Shown: positions 24,990 through 36,447 of the stretch, in pieces | Numbering within the stretch: the stretch's first letter is position 1 | Layout: every line of letters starts with the position of its first letter | From: Oidiodendron maius Zn | Taxonomy: Eukaryota > Ascomycota > Leotiomycetes > Myxotrichaceae | Length of the DNA: 64,000 nucleotides | Assembly (NCBI GenBank): GCA_000827325.1 | Contig: KN832876.1 | Location: 620,001 to 684,000, forward strand | Direction of reading: 5' to 3' | Program-made: the position numbers and the translations under genes | Notes under the pieces: model-generated | The model's database searches: none | The model's input: the letters and a program-made list of their open reading frames with translations, nothing else | Told to the model about the DNA's origin: nothing

Positions 24990-26024
24990 ATGGCTTCACT
25001 AACTACAACTATCACAGCAACTTGCGCCTGCACCTCCTTTCAAGTCGCAATCACCTTGGAAATATCATTGCTCCCAATCCCTATCAAACTTTGCCTTTGC
25101 AACACCTGCCGCCGCCTCTCTGGCACCTGTGGTACATCATACGCTGGCACGGTGCAGCTGAGTGATCTACAGTCACTCAATCTCGCAACATACAAGGCGT
25201 CAGATGGCATCGAACACCGCTTTTGCAGTACATGTGGTGCTCAGGCATTGATCCAGGCATCGAAGAGCGGATCATGGCACGTTGCGACAGGACTATGGAA
25301 CCGCACGGAAGGGATTACGACCTTTGAAGGATGTGAATCTGTTACGGACACTCTAGATGGAGGGGCAAGCTTCTGGCTGGATTCTACAGATGACGCTCCT
25401 CTGGAGAAGGCATCTTCAAGACCGAAGAATGACGGACGAGAACAGAGACTGAGAGCCTCCTGCGACTGTGGTGGGGTCAAATTCTACCTCACCCGCCCGA
25501 ACTCGGACTCCTTCAAAGCGCGCTCTCCATTTTCAGATCTCATTGTGCCGTTCCACACTGGCGCCTCGAGCGAAAATCCCCAGAACGACCCCTGGTGGCT
25601 GCGTGACGGCAACACTAAGTACATGGCGGGGACGTGCATGTGTACGTCCTGCCGTGTGGCATCCGGCTTCGAAATCCAGACGTGGGCATTCGTGCCTAAG
25701 AGCAATATCATTCAAGAGGACGGGAGCGAGATGGACTATGGGATGGGCACGCTGAGGAGGTACGTGAGCAAGGAGGATGTCTGGAGAGAGTTCTGTGGGG
25801 TTTGCGGGGCGACAGTGTTTTGGCACTGTGGGTGGCGGCCGAGTATTGTCGATGTTAGCATTGGGCTACTTGATCCTGCGGAAGGAGCTCGTGTGGAGGC
25901 GTGGCTGGAATGGTGGACGGATAGGGTGAGTTTTGAAGAGCTGGCTGTGAATAGGAGTCTGGTCAGGAGACTGGAGGAAGGGCTGAGGAGATGGGGGAAG
26001 GCGAAGGAGATACTCGATAGCTGA
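24990..26024 (+). CDS. Tandem GFA (CENP-V/Mss4-like) domain protein
   Basis: Intronless, 344 residues, with two GFA domains in one chain. The first (residues 1-125 or so) has the zinc cysteines as TCACTSF, KLCLCNTCRRLSG and HRFCSTCGAQAL. The second (about 150-310) repeats them as LRASCDCGGVKFYL, GTCMCTSCRVASG and FCGVCGATVFWHC. The GFA fold binds structural zinc through these CxC, CxxC and CxxC sets. The founding enzyme, Gfa, was proposed to promote the reaction of formaldehyde with glutathione, but most fungal members have no proven activity. Two-domain members are known in ascomycetes. The start is the first ATG and lies just upstream of the first CxC. It follows the methyltransferase on the same strand with a 467-base gap; a functional link is unproven. 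Confidence 0.92.
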   Translation: MASLTTTITATCACTSFQVAITLEISLLPIPIKLCLCNTCRRLSGTCGTSYAGTVQLSDLQSLNLATYKASDGIEHRFCSTCGAQALIQASKSGSWHVATGLWNRTEGITTFEGCESVTDTLDGGASFWLDSTDDAPLEKASSRPKNDGREQRLRASCDCGGVKFYLTRPNSDSFKARSPFSDLIVPFHTGASSENPQNDPWWLRDGNTKYMAGTCMCTSCRVASGFEIQTWAFVPKSNIIQEDGSEMDYGMGTLRRYVSKEDVWREFCGVCGATVFWHCGWRPSIVDVSIGLLDPAEGARVEAWLEWWTDRVSFEELAVNRSLVRRLEEGLRRWGKAKEILDS

Positions 26025-26882
26025 ACAAGCTACTGGCATACCGTAATGGTGTATATTTACTCTGTTTTAAGTTGGTCATGCCGATAACTCTTCTCATATA
26101 GGTGAGACACGGAACTACTACTACGATAAAAGGATCAATTTGAGATCACAGAACTCGAAGTATTATCACGTGGTCCAGCATACTCGAGACCGCAATTTTT
26201 CTGCATCCTGCACACCCAAATCTATAGTATACGCTGTAGGCACCCGAGGTACGTCTCATAGAATAATCTGACTCTTCGTTTATAATAGCCTGACTGACAG
26301 CTTGTCAAAAGCGTCAAAACATAGGGCGGATATTCTGGGGAAATGCCACACCCCAGGAATTTCTCCTCCGCAAGTCCCCGTTATTGGCGCCACTTCCCAG
26401 AGTGGTCTCGGCGGAGCAAAAGGCGACGCTGGCGACTGCGAGACATCCACGGGCTTAAATAACACCACTAGCCAGAGGTTATGTTCAACCCGGTGGTGCC
26501 AGTATATTTCTTGAACTGGCGCCGACCGGGAGGCTTTCAGACCGTAAGAAATGGGTTGGGTCCTGGTGCTGGAGGAAGCTTCCCCCAGCCCTCCCTCTAC
26601 AGCTATCGGCTCACCAGCTCCCAAAAACAACCTCCAGCGTCGAGGGCGTCTTCCGCGTTGAGGTCCCTCACCCTCTTTACCCGCGCCAACGGCCGTTTAC
26701 CCTCTGCTCGTGGTCCTTTGTCCCGAACAGCTGGAGGTCAATTGTCGGCACTCAAGTGTCTCATAAGAGAAGAGGTTTCCATGCAGTGTCTGCTTTTACA
26801 ATCTCTCTTGCCCTGCCAAAATCCCTTCTTTCCCATCTCTCTTGAAGAGCCTCCTGATCCCACGCGAGAGCAGAAGACCAAG
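26025..26882. other. Spacer before the permease relic, probably its old promoter
   Basis: About 0.86 kb. Frames of 70-217 codons on both strands show no motifs. The last 100 bases before the relic start (CTCTTGCCCTGCC, CCCATCTCTCTTGAAG) are C/T-rich, as expected of a decayed fungal promoter or leader. Confidence 0.45.
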
Positions 26883-27875
26883 ATGGTGTTCTACAAGCCC
26901 AAAATTACCATATCCGACGATACGGTCACCTCAGCCGTCCACTTGACGCTGAAGCAGTCCCTGATACCATGTTTTCTAGGGGAGTCTCATCTGACTAGTC
27001 GCTCCATATTCGCCTGGCTAATGTCCTCTCGCAGTCACTATCCTCTTCTTCCTCTTCTAGATGGCATCGCATCGCGCCCGGAAGTGAGTGTGGGCTCTCA
27101 AACATCACCAGGGTTTCGCGTACGGCCTCCTTGACGTCCTCAACAGATATCTCCTGGAAAAGGTGCTCATATTCCGTAAGAAGGAAGTTCCTTCTCAGGA
27201 AATCTTTAGTATCTAAATGATCTAATCCACAAAGAGCATGTTGTTCAAACGGACCTGCATAGGTCATGCAGTCTCAGAACTAGATCCAGAGTACCGCGGA
27301 GATTCTAGAGTCTAGAAACAACTTCAACCCCCATTTCCAGACTACCCTTAACATCACTGCCTCAAGAGCGTAGGGTCTCTCCGCCACTTATTTCAGCGCG
27401 TACTTCCTCTGCCTGCCAACGAAAAGTGGCTGGACCCTCCGCAAAATGGGGTTTCTGCGTCACGTTCAAGACCGGTCTTTGCGTTCTCGCTGTGGGATGC
27501 CTCCTCATGTGTCCCAGTGCAGTCAGGCACTCACTTGGTGGCTTCTGTGGTACCCAGTTCGTCGTGGGTGCTGGTATCGCAACGCTCGAGACTGCCGCGG
27601 ATGCCTTCCTCTCCCTCTGCGGTCCACCTAGATACTCGGAGATCCGTCTGAACCTCCCGCATACTGTCCAGGCTATCGGAACCTTCGTAGCACCCCTACT
27701 TGCGTCCCGAGTCTTCTTTGCTAATACTGTGGACACGTCGGATGGCCTCAAAAGTGTCCAGTCAGTTTGGCGCCTATTGCTTTCGTAGCGCTATATCTAA
27801 CTTATATCTACGGTGAGATTCCCAAACTGCAGGCTCTCTTCTGGCCAAAGGTTGCGCGTTATTATATAAGATGGT
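26883..27875 (+). pseudogene. Broken L-fucose-permease-like MFS sugar transporter
   Basis: Pieces of one MFS protein lie in order on the plus strand but in different frames. The N-terminus reads YKPKITISDDTVTSAVHLTL (from 26883). GFAYGLLDVLN appears near 27113-27146. Then NNFNPHFQTTLNITASRA is followed by an in-frame TAG at 27371-27373 and GLSATYFSAYFLCLPTKSGW. After a frame change near 27460 come CVLAVGCLLMCPSAVRHSLG, FVVGAGIATLETAADAFLSL and ASRVFFANTVDTSDGL. A further frame change near 27765 gives PIAFVALYLTYIYGEIPKLQ. The family is the FucP-like group of fungal MFS sugar permeases. Only about the first half of the 12-helix protein is represented, and about 150 bases of unrelated sequence sit on each side of the FAYGLLDVLN piece. 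With a stop, two frameshifts and a missing C-terminal half, it cannot encode a transporter. Confidence 0.85.
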
Positions 27876-29529
27876 GAGCAAGAAGCAATTATCGTGCAAA
27901 TTGATGCTTTGGTCCTGCTTCCGGTCATGAGTCTCATATTGTGCTGCTGCGTATCTCTGGGATAGGGAGGGCGACTGATCACAAGCCGACTTAGAGAGGC
28001 AGACCATAGCTGCGAATAAACGTCCCTGGACATTTCCAATTTTGTAACCGTAAATGCATTGGAACGAAGTATTATATGCCCATTGTGATGAACCCCATCC
28101 TTTCGATGTTAGTTTTCTAGCGACATGCCCCCCCCCCCCCCCCCCATTGTTTTACACAAGGAGATAGCCTTCATTTTCGTCAAGTTCAAGGATTTTGGCA
28201 CATTTACTGTATATGTAACGTTAATTGGCGAGGACCTTTCCAGGCCGTTCGCGATGGTGGCTGTGCCCATTCCCTCCGTGCTCGTATCTGTGTTGCTCCA
28301 ATTTTCAGCCCCAACAGCCAGCAGACGTACCGGTTTAGTAAGTTAAGTATAATAATGAAAAGGGGTCACACGTGGCTATACCCAGAAATAGAGGCGTTCT
28401 TAGAGCAAAGGATATACCACATAGTCGACTGGCAGCTTTATCCGCCCAAGGGTTATCACAAAATCCTGGTATAATCGTTTGAAACACTGGAGCGAAGAAC
28501 ACTTGAAAAGGCATATGACATCTGTCTCTTTTCGACGGCAAACTCGCATCATATGGGGAAATGAATAACTACATTGACTGTGTCAATATTTTCTCTGCAG
28601 CTATTATGTATCGCTCATCATGAAACCGTTTCTCGGGGCGAAACTTGTATAGCCTCTTAAATTACAGCCTCGTCGCCCCTGTCGTCACCGGATGGGCCCG
28701 ATATCCAGCCCCCTGACTCGCGCTCCGGTTAGCAAGTCTTGGCATCAATTAACCTTCTGCTACAGAACCATGTCCTCCAGATAATCAGACAGGACGAACC
28801 CCCAAGCCCTACAAATTCCCGATGCCTCCTTCCCCTTCGCCATTCAGCCATTCTGGCCGCTTCGTATATATCTCAGGGCGCTTCCCACACACACCCAGGG
28901 CGGGGCCGCGCGCAGTCCACGCAACAGCGCCGTGACGTACTCCTCCACGTAACCCAGCCCACTCCGTCTCAGCTCCTGCGACTCGCGGTTGGGCGTGTAT
29001 CTCGGATGTCTCCCGGTACTGCAAAGGGGCGCCGCTAGTCTGCTGCATTTGTTGATGTGCCAGCAGGGGAGGGAAAAGCTTCTTTGTCTCCTGCTGTGTA
29101 ACTCCGCAGGATGGCCCCGGTGGTTGGTTATGGCCGTGGGAAGGGCCTGAGGTCCTCCTGAACCTGCGTATAGTAATATTGCCTCGCTTCTCTTCTTTGT
29201 CCTCGTGTTCTGCTGCCCTTGTTTTCTCTCTGTGGTTCTGTTATGGTGGCTCGCAGGCAAAGTCTCGTAATTTCTCCAGCTGGAGTATTGCCACACATCC
29301 CTTCATTCGTCCCTTACTTCTTTGCACATAAATTTGTTCGTATCTCTTTTTCGGCACCTCCTTGGTGGTCATACGTGACGTTGATCACGCCGGGTTCGAG
29401 ACGTGGGAGATTTCGCTGTGCGGCCCTGACCACGCGTACATTCGTTCAGTCTACCGACATTTCTCCCTACATTCGTCTAGAGATATCTCTAAAACAAAGT
29501 CACTCGTTTCCCTTATTGCGTTGGAAAGC
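27876..29529. other. Spacer between permease relic and GH76 gene, with an 18-C run
   Basis: About 1.65 kb without a supported gene. It contains a perfect run of 18 cytosines (28128-28145). The last 400 bases should be the promoter and leader of the GH76 gene. Frames on both strands between 28.3 and 29.5 kb have no motifs. Confidence 0.5.
28128..28145 (+). repeat. Homopolymer run of 18 C
   Basis: Eighteen consecutive cytosines between CGACATG and ATTG. Such runs are rare in this window and are prone to length error in sequencing and replication. No function inferred. Confidence 0.95.
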
Positions 29530-31103
29530 ATGAAGTTAACTAAGGTTTGGGAATATGGGACAGCCATTTGTGTCTCATGGACCCAGGTGGCCAGCGCCAT
29601 CACCCTCGATCTCGACTCACAAGGTAAATAAGCCTCTCGAACTACATCGAGCTTTGTTCACTACAAAGACTAATCCTTGAGTAGCCTCCATCAAAAGTGC
29701 CGCCAGCACAGTTGCATATGATATGATGTTATACTACACCGGGAATGACACAGGAGGCACACCGGGAAATCTACCATCTCCATACTACTGGTGGGAGGCC
29801 GGCGCCATGTTCATGACTCTTGTCAACTACTGGTACTACACGGGAGATGCTACCTATAATAACGAAACCGCGCAAGCGCTTCTGTGGCAAGCCGGAACAT
29901 CGTATGATTTTATGCCTACCAACCAGACATTGGATGAGGGGAATGACGATCAGGGGTTTTGGGGGATGGCCGCGATGACTGCTGCTGAGGTGAACTTCCA
30001 GAATCCGCCCGATGGAACGCCAGGTTGGGTAGCTATGGCACAAGCGGTGTTTAATCTGATGGCGTCCAGATGGGATAATACTACTTGCGCTGGCGGCTTG
30101 AGGTGGCAGATCTTCACATGGAATGCTGGGTATACTTACAAAAACTCAATCGCCAACGGGTGCTTCTTCAATATTGCGGCTCGACTTGCGCGATATACTG
30201 GTAATCAAACGTACGCGGACTGGGCTACGAAGATCTGGGACTGGGAGACGGCTATTGGTCTCATTGGCCCGACCTATTCTATCTACGACGGCACCAGTGA
30301 CACTTCGAACTGTACAGATATTGATAAGATCCAGTTTACTTACAACCAGGGCGTCTATCTCTTCGGAGCGGCCGTGATGTATAATGTCGTATGTTCCCTT
30401 GAAAACCTCTTCTCTGTGCATCATCTGACAATGAGCAGACAAATGGCTCCTCAATATGGGAGACCCGCGTCTCCGGGCTACTAAACGCCTCCGATATTTA
30501 CTTCCAAAATGGAATCATGTACGAAGCAGCCTGCGAGGACGTCAATGGGTCCGGCACTTGCGATGTCGACCAACAAAGCTTCAAAGGGTACCTCGCAACC
30601 TGGATGGCAGGCACTGCCAAGCTGTGTCCGTGGACCTATACCACCATCATGAACTATCTCAACACCAGCGCCGTTGCTGCAGCTGCACAATGCGAGTGAG
30701 TTCTTACATTTCCCTTCTCCCACGAGCCTTACACAATAGCACATCTCTTCACCCACACAGCAAGCTAACGCTTTCCCACAGTGGCGGTACGGATGGCACT
30801 ACTTGCGGCGAGCACTGGACTGCCAAAAGCGTCTACGATGGCAGCTTTGGCGTCGGCCAGCAGATGTCCGCGCTCTCTGTCATCCAATGCACCTTGCTCA
30901 ACTCTGCTCCGGCACTGGTGACTAACCTCACTGGCGGCACCAGTCAAGGGAACCCGGCTGCGGGGACTTCGTCGCAGGACAGCGCGGACCCGACGGCCAT
31001 CCTGCCTCCTACGAATGCCGATCGGGCTGGCGCGGGGATCCTCACGGCGTTATTATTGGTCTTCACCGTTGGGGGTGTAGGATTTATGGTCACGGGTATT
31101 TAA
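29530..31103 (+). CDS. GH76 Dfg5/Dcw1-type mannan-processing enzyme, GPI-anchored
   Basis: Exons 29530-29623, 29685-30388, 30439-30695 and 30782-31103 give 458 residues. An N-terminal hydrophobic stretch ([12 protein letters not shown]) acts as a signal peptide. The GH76 domain follows: [20 protein letters not shown], the catalytic Asp pair in [75 protein letters not shown] and, after splicing, [11 protein letters not shown] Thr/Ser-rich tail ends in a hydrophobic segment ([19 protein letters not shown]), the usual GPI-anchor signal. Dfg5/Dcw1 proteins act outside the plasma membrane and are thought to transfer GPI-anchored mannoproteins onto wall glucan by cutting the anchor mannan. All introns are GT-AG. 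It stands alone among relics and looks intact. Confidence 0.93.
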
Positions 31104-31871
31104 AGGTGATTGGAGAGCATGTAGATATGGCGTTGCTTTGCGTTGTGGGTACCTGGGCTTGTTCTGGTGCATGCAGACGGTGTTTTTTTTTTTTTTGCAA
31201 TGATATCTATCTCAGTTTTGGCTTGGAGCCTGTGGTATGGGCTGCATCTTCATGAGATGTGATAGAAAGGGCGGGGTGTCATACAATTTTACTTGGTGGG
31301 CATTCGATGGTGCATAGTAACACAGGCATTGCTTGAATGGATACAGATTTTCTAGCTTTTTCCAAAACGTTCCTTCACTCAATCAGGAGAAATGCCATGA
31401 CGCTGGAACGCTGTGCCAAGCTCTATTAAATGGCCCACACCATTATAGCTTATCCAAATACATATCATAGTCCCCATATAAGGCGAAGGACATAAAGTAT
31501 AGTTTTTAGTATTATACATACAGAGCGTTGCCCCGATATTGATTTAATATAGTGCCTAGACCCTGACATGCCTGGATTATATGAGGTTAGAGGCACAATT
31601 ACCGTATTTTTGACAATGTCTTCAACATCCCTTTATATACCGGCTTAGATGGTATATCTACCCATTAATAGCTCATAAATAAGGACCTCATCGTGTTATA
31701 GCCATTCATAATGGTCGTACGACTGTGCAAAGCCTGGAGTTTGTCCTTCGTAAGGCCGGAGAGCGGCCTAAATCTAGATGTGATAGTCTCACGCGTCCAT
31801 ATTGTCAAATGGCTATTATGAAGCAACAGATCGCATGTCAGAAAGATATTACTCTAGCTGGGAGCTAGCGT
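31104..31871. other. A/T-richer spacer downstream of GH76, with a 14-T run
   Basis: About 0.77 kb without a coding signal. It starts with the 3' flank of the GH76 gene, has a run of 14 T at 31183-31196, and then becomes visibly A/T-richer with many ATA/TAT steps. This could be mutated repeat DNA, but no element ends can be seen. Confidence 0.45.
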
Positions 31872-31956
31872 TTATCTTCCTTTACTGTTAAGGAATGAAC
31901 AAGCCTCTCTATAGCTCTCGAGTATGGAATCTGTTTTTGAAGTATCATCTTTAATA

Positions 31957-33362
31957 CTATAAAATTCGCAGTCCGAGATCTGGATCGGACGCATAATATT
32001 CAGTGTAAATACCGTCCCATGTCCAGTTCCTCTTCCATTTCGGGTTTCGTGACGGCTCACAGTTCGGATGCGATCCTGCCTTAAAGCCTTCGTCCTTGAC
32101 TTCCACTAGAGGGGCAGGTCTTGGGAATTTTGGGAGCTCGTGATTACCAGACTCCATTTCTTTTATCAGAGGAGAGCAGCTTGTCACATGGATGTCTCCG
32201 TTGGGCTCGCTGGATTCCTCCTTCTCGGACTGATATTTATCAGTACTTGAATCGTTAGACTTGCTAGGCCTTCACTAGCTACTTGCATCTCTGGTATCGT
32301 TTGGCCAAACTTGTCCTGGGAACGTGACTCTGCCATTTTGTGGATGCATGGTACTACTTCTTGTTATCTAGCGACGCTGTGGTGTTGGATACGGATTCAG
32401 AAACTGCCGATTGATGCGTAGGCCGAATTCGTTCAAGGTTTTTAATGATCCACAGAGTCAGAGAAGATATGTCTCCAGAGTTCGTCGCCTCAGAAGATTT
32501 AGGTCCATTTGCTGTATCAAAATCTGCAACTTTAAATGGACTTGGGATGTAGTTATCAAGTTTAAATGGCTTAGGGATGGATTCCACCTGATTTGGTTTT
32601 GTCTTCTTGCGAAGCCGTGCCCATAGCAGTGGATCTTTTGACTTTTCGATTTGACGGTTCAATCTCTAGCATATCAAGCGTACCTCTTGCGTCTAGTTCC
32701 ATCACATAATCTTTAATTATAAATTTGTACCTCTTCAGTTCCGAACTAGAGAAGCCTCCCTTAACTAATTCCCTCTGAAATTCTTTCCAGATAGCCTTAC
32801 CGTTGTTGGCATATGATATCAGGATTGAATTCTCCCTTTTGCCGCTACTAGCTTGCAAAGATGCCGTGATACAATTTAGTGACTGTGGAAGCTCTCTCAA
32901 CTCCCTTCCGTGACTTTCCATGTATTCCTCGACCTGCCCGGAGAGCCTATTGAGAAATATCGTAATCGCAGATGATGTATATGTGGATAGCCTCTGTCTG
33001 ATGCTCGCAACGTCTTTCATTTCCCATTCCCAAATTTGACTTTCAATCGAAATCCGGTAATTCGCCTCTTATCCTCAGACATCCCCTTGTACTTAACGAG
33101 CACTTGATCAATAATATTCAGTTTCGTATGACATCCCTTAACGATCGTCTCCAGCTCCTCTTGGTGTCCATCATCTTTGCTTCTGAGAAGCAAGTTTGGC
33201 CTCTCCAATTCGCGCTGCAGTCGTTGCAGGACTATGTGTAAGTTCGTGACTTCTTGCGTAGCTCATTATGAGTGCAGCAAGCCTTTTGAGAGTTCTAAAC
33301 GATGTCCACGCCAGCTGGGTCGGTACAATGGTATCGGCCACTCCGAACCCGAAAGACATCAT
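31957..33362 (-). pseudogene. Frame-broken gene for a fungal STAND-type N-terminal domain protein
   Basis: Reading the minus strand from 33362, conserved blocks of a common ascomycete family appear in order but in shifting frames. First comes MSFGFGVADTI; then EVTNLHIVLQRLQRELERPN leading to EELETIVKGCHTKLNIIDQV and KVKFGN. After loss of about one base near 33024 comes MKDVASIRQRLSTYTSSAIT, FLNRLSGQVEEYMESHGREL and AIWKEFQRELVKGGFSSSEL. Another shift near 32650 leads to KDPLLWARLRKKTKPNQVES. A final piece, PKFPRPAPLVEVKDEGFKAG to YYASDPDLGLRIL, ends at 31957. The N-terminal block resembles the fungal N-terminal domain found on STAND/NACHT or ankyrin proteins (PigL_N-like). No GT-AG intron of workable size repairs the shift at KVKFGN. 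A pseudogene is most likely; a sequencing error at one site cannot be excluded. Confidence 0.65.
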
Positions 33363-34117
33363 AGCTAGCCTTGCACACGAAGCTGTACAATCAACGAAAT
33401 GGGGAAGGCCAGACGAGGAAAGGAGTTAAACGGGCATGCTATATATACATGCGAGGCAAGATCTCGCAGGGGTTTAAACTGTCCTGGGAAAGATGAATGA
33501 AGAACCAAACGGTATTGGCCACATAAGTAGGAGTCGTCACAAAACGTACACTGCTCCAACCACTGCGGCCCATTCACCAATCCCAGCACCTGCAGGTTGG
33601 GCTGATTAAGCTGGCGCCGGCGTTCCTCCTCTTCTCTCAAGAGGGCAGGTATCATTGCGTCAATCTGCTAATCAAGACGAGTTGCTGCTATGAAATTGAT
33701 GTATCTCATCGAGTCCCGCACTTCACATCGCTCAGCAACTCGCGTCGCAGCTTCTCACCCGGAGAAACGGGCTAACAGCTAGTTGTCGAAGTGAGGAGGA
33801 GTAAGAGCAGGAGTAATGTTGTTCTACTGACAATGTAAGTGGTTAAAGTGCACATTATATAAGGCCGTTGGAGATAAACTCTTGGGTGGTTCAAAGTGGT
33901 TCATTACTTCATTACCTGAATCATGCCATATTGGGTTCACTTCACTGTTCTGCACACCTTGCCACATTATATCCGATCACTATCCTTCAACACAAGATCT
34001 CCACCACTCACAACTATACATGCTTGGTCTGTGAGATTAGCAGCTATGTTCCATGAGTTTATTCACCTCGAAAACCATTCTTGTTGTAATTCCAGTTTCA
34101 GAGTCAGTCTCCGGTCT
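33363..34117. other. Spacer between STAND-like relic and SDS23
   Basis: About 0.75 kb. It should hold the old promoter of the relic and the 3' UTR of SDS23. Only short frames without motifs are present. Confidence 0.45.
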
Positions 34118-35710
34118 TCATCGGCGAATATCGACACTAGAACCCCTTGCTGAGTCAATGCTCGGCCTCACTGAGCTGCTCGAACTGCGTCGTCTGCGTG
34201 AGCGTTGATCATTGGGGCTGAGGGGGTGGAGTCCTGATTGGCGCCCAAAGAGATTTAAGATGTCCGTGAGTGAGATGACTCCCGTGAGGCGGCCTGAGAT
34301 CCGAGCGCCTGGCAGAGCACCTGCAGAGACTGCGGACGTAGGAAAGCTGCCGCTGAGGGAAGGTGAGATGGGGTTAGAGCCAGGGGTGGGAGGATTGCCA
34401 GCATAGGTCATAGAGGGGGCCGAGAGAGGTGTTGCAGGGTTTGAGGGTGATGGAGAGGCAGATTCGACTAGCCACATTCGGTGGGAGCGGGTTGCTACCA
34501 ACCGGGCAACAGTATGCGCCAATGTAGAGTATGGATTGACGTAGAAAACTATGAATTGAAGTAAGTCCAAAGGTCTCCAATGCAAGGGTCAATCAGCGTG
34601 AAATCACCTGGGAAAGAATCTTTTCCGTCGCCAATTCCCCGTTCGCTGAGAATGACTGAGATGAAATGGATGCAAGATGAATGAAATAGAGGTAGAGCTT
34701 TTGAAGTAGTCAAGTGTTTTACGTCGGCTGTGCTTATATTGCCAATTACGTTCGAGGCATTATCAACGACAGCAACGCTTGTCAGAGATTCGCTGCTCAT
34801 TAACTGGAGTGCCTCAGCTAGGGTTCTGTCACCACTAGAGCGATGTTAGACCTGGAACGGGTTCCGAGCTTCGAGCTTACTTGATTGATATAGCCTGGAT
34901 TGTACCGATGTTCAAATCTCGTAGGATAGCAGGATACAGCTGATCCAGCGTAGGAAAGCTGCTCGCATTCTCCCACAGGAAATTAACTAGTTTTAACTGG
35001 CTCAGAATACCCACAACTTCCTCAGTGCCTTCCTTGCAGATGAGAATTCGATGTACCCCGCTTCCAAAAAGCTCCGTAGCCTTTGATAAATCGTGCGATT
35101 CTGAGAGCGTGGTAAGGGGAGGTTTTGGGGCAATTGATGTAGCCTCTCGTATGGAGATAGGCTGCTGTGCATTGGCCCTTTTGGCAAGATCAATCAACTG
35201 CTCTCTTTGTGCCTCTGCTGGATTCGCCAGGCCTAGCACAACCAAAAGATATGCGTTCAGGTCACTAAAATCGAACGTGTCGCAAGCCGTCTTGTCGGTG
35301 GCATTATTGCGCAGTAGTATAACATTCGGAGGTCCTTGATCAATGAGGGCCTAGGTCAGGCTGTGTTAGCTACTATCATACACCGGCAGCAAAGATAGAG
35401 TGCAAACTTTTGTAGCCTCTTCGACGCTGGAATCTAGCTCGATCCAGCGAACATCACTTCGCTGTACTAGTTCTCCTACATGGATGCTCCTCCAATCCCG
35501 GCCCGCAAATCTGGGATCGCTGGGCTTCGACACTGGCGGGTGCTGCAGCAGTTCTTGCACCGCAGCCTGGGTGAATGACGGGTGTCGCTGAGAGCGGGGC
35601 GAATGCCGTAAGTTCTCGGCGAAGCTCGCGCGGTGATTGACGGCGCCATTGCTCGGACTCGAGGTGCTTCTCCTCGGCGGCGGATCGAAGGTGGTGGTGT
35701 GGTCTGTCAT
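34118..35710 (-). CDS. SDS23: Sds23/Moc1-type CBS-domain regulator
   Basis: Exons 35710-35408, 35350-34881, 34834-34608 and 34548-34118 give 476 residues. A Ser/Pro-rich N-terminus leads to the typical [20 protein letters not shown] and [23 protein letters not shown]-repeat regions follow: [60 protein letters not shown] and [20 protein letters not shown], closing with [16 protein letters not shown]. The tail is Ser/Arg-rich. Sds23 proteins inhibit PP2A-type phosphatases and link nutrient status to mitosis and cytokinesis in yeasts. I chose the ATG at 35710 ([15 protein letters not shown]); an in-frame ATG 75 bases upstream is the alternative. All three introns are GT-AG and restore the CBS pattern. 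Confidence 0.93.
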
Positions 35711-36447
35711 CGCCGGATTGTGCGTGGGAATGGGTTTGTGGACATGTGTGGAAGAGGAGTGGGTGGTGAGGTGCGACTTTCTCATGTGGCTCTCGCGATA
35801 TCTATGCTGGAGGGACGGGATGGAGTGGCTCTGACGTTGCGCACGTGAGAGCGGGGGATGACTAATAACACGTGGTATTGATTCCTCAGGCCCCTACCCC
35901 GGATGGACCCTGAATGGCTGGGTTGGAGACGGTGAAGGGACAAAGGAGATGAAATGGAGATAAAATATTCGGTCTCGTGCGCCCCTCCTCACCTTCTTTC
36001 AGAGCAGCTCCCATCGGGCTCCCGGCACTCCCTCGTAGCCACGCGCATCCTCTGGCAACCAAGCCGCATGGCGGGAATTCGTTTGTACAGCATCTAACCC
36101 AGCATCTTTTCGCTGCTACGGTGGCCCGCGCGAACCATTTGTGCGTTAGCCTCCGTCGAAAAAAGAGAGATCTGCTGCCAAACCCCACTACGCGTCCAGA
36201 AAATCGGTCTCTCGCCCAGAAGACGGCACCTCTTTCTTCTGGCCTGCATCGTTCTCTATTCTCTCCTCCCTTCTCTTCTCCTCCCCGTTCCGCCTTCGTC
36301 CATTTCTTTGCTGGTACAGATCTTTCTCTCGCGCGCGACACGAATCTCTCGACTTGGGTGCGCTCTGCGCTTCACCACATTCTCATAACAAAAACACTTG
36401 CCCACAGCAACAGCAACTCGACGCCCTCTGGAGGTCCCGTTGTCAAC
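35711..36447. promoter_or_regulatory. Shared promoter region of SDS23 and PSE1
   Basis: About 740 bases between two divergent starts. The PSE1 side carries a C/T-rich tract (about 36230-36300, e.g. TTCTCTATTCTCTCCTCCCT) and an A/C-rich leader ending CAGCAACAGC before the start. Long open frames cross this region on both strands (35886-36660) but carry no protein motifs. Confidence 0.55.

Noticed and set aside
26995-27267. Minus-strand 90-codon frame inside the permease relic
   Set aside because: It overlaps the plus-strand FAYGLLDVLN piece, has no motif and is best explained by chance.
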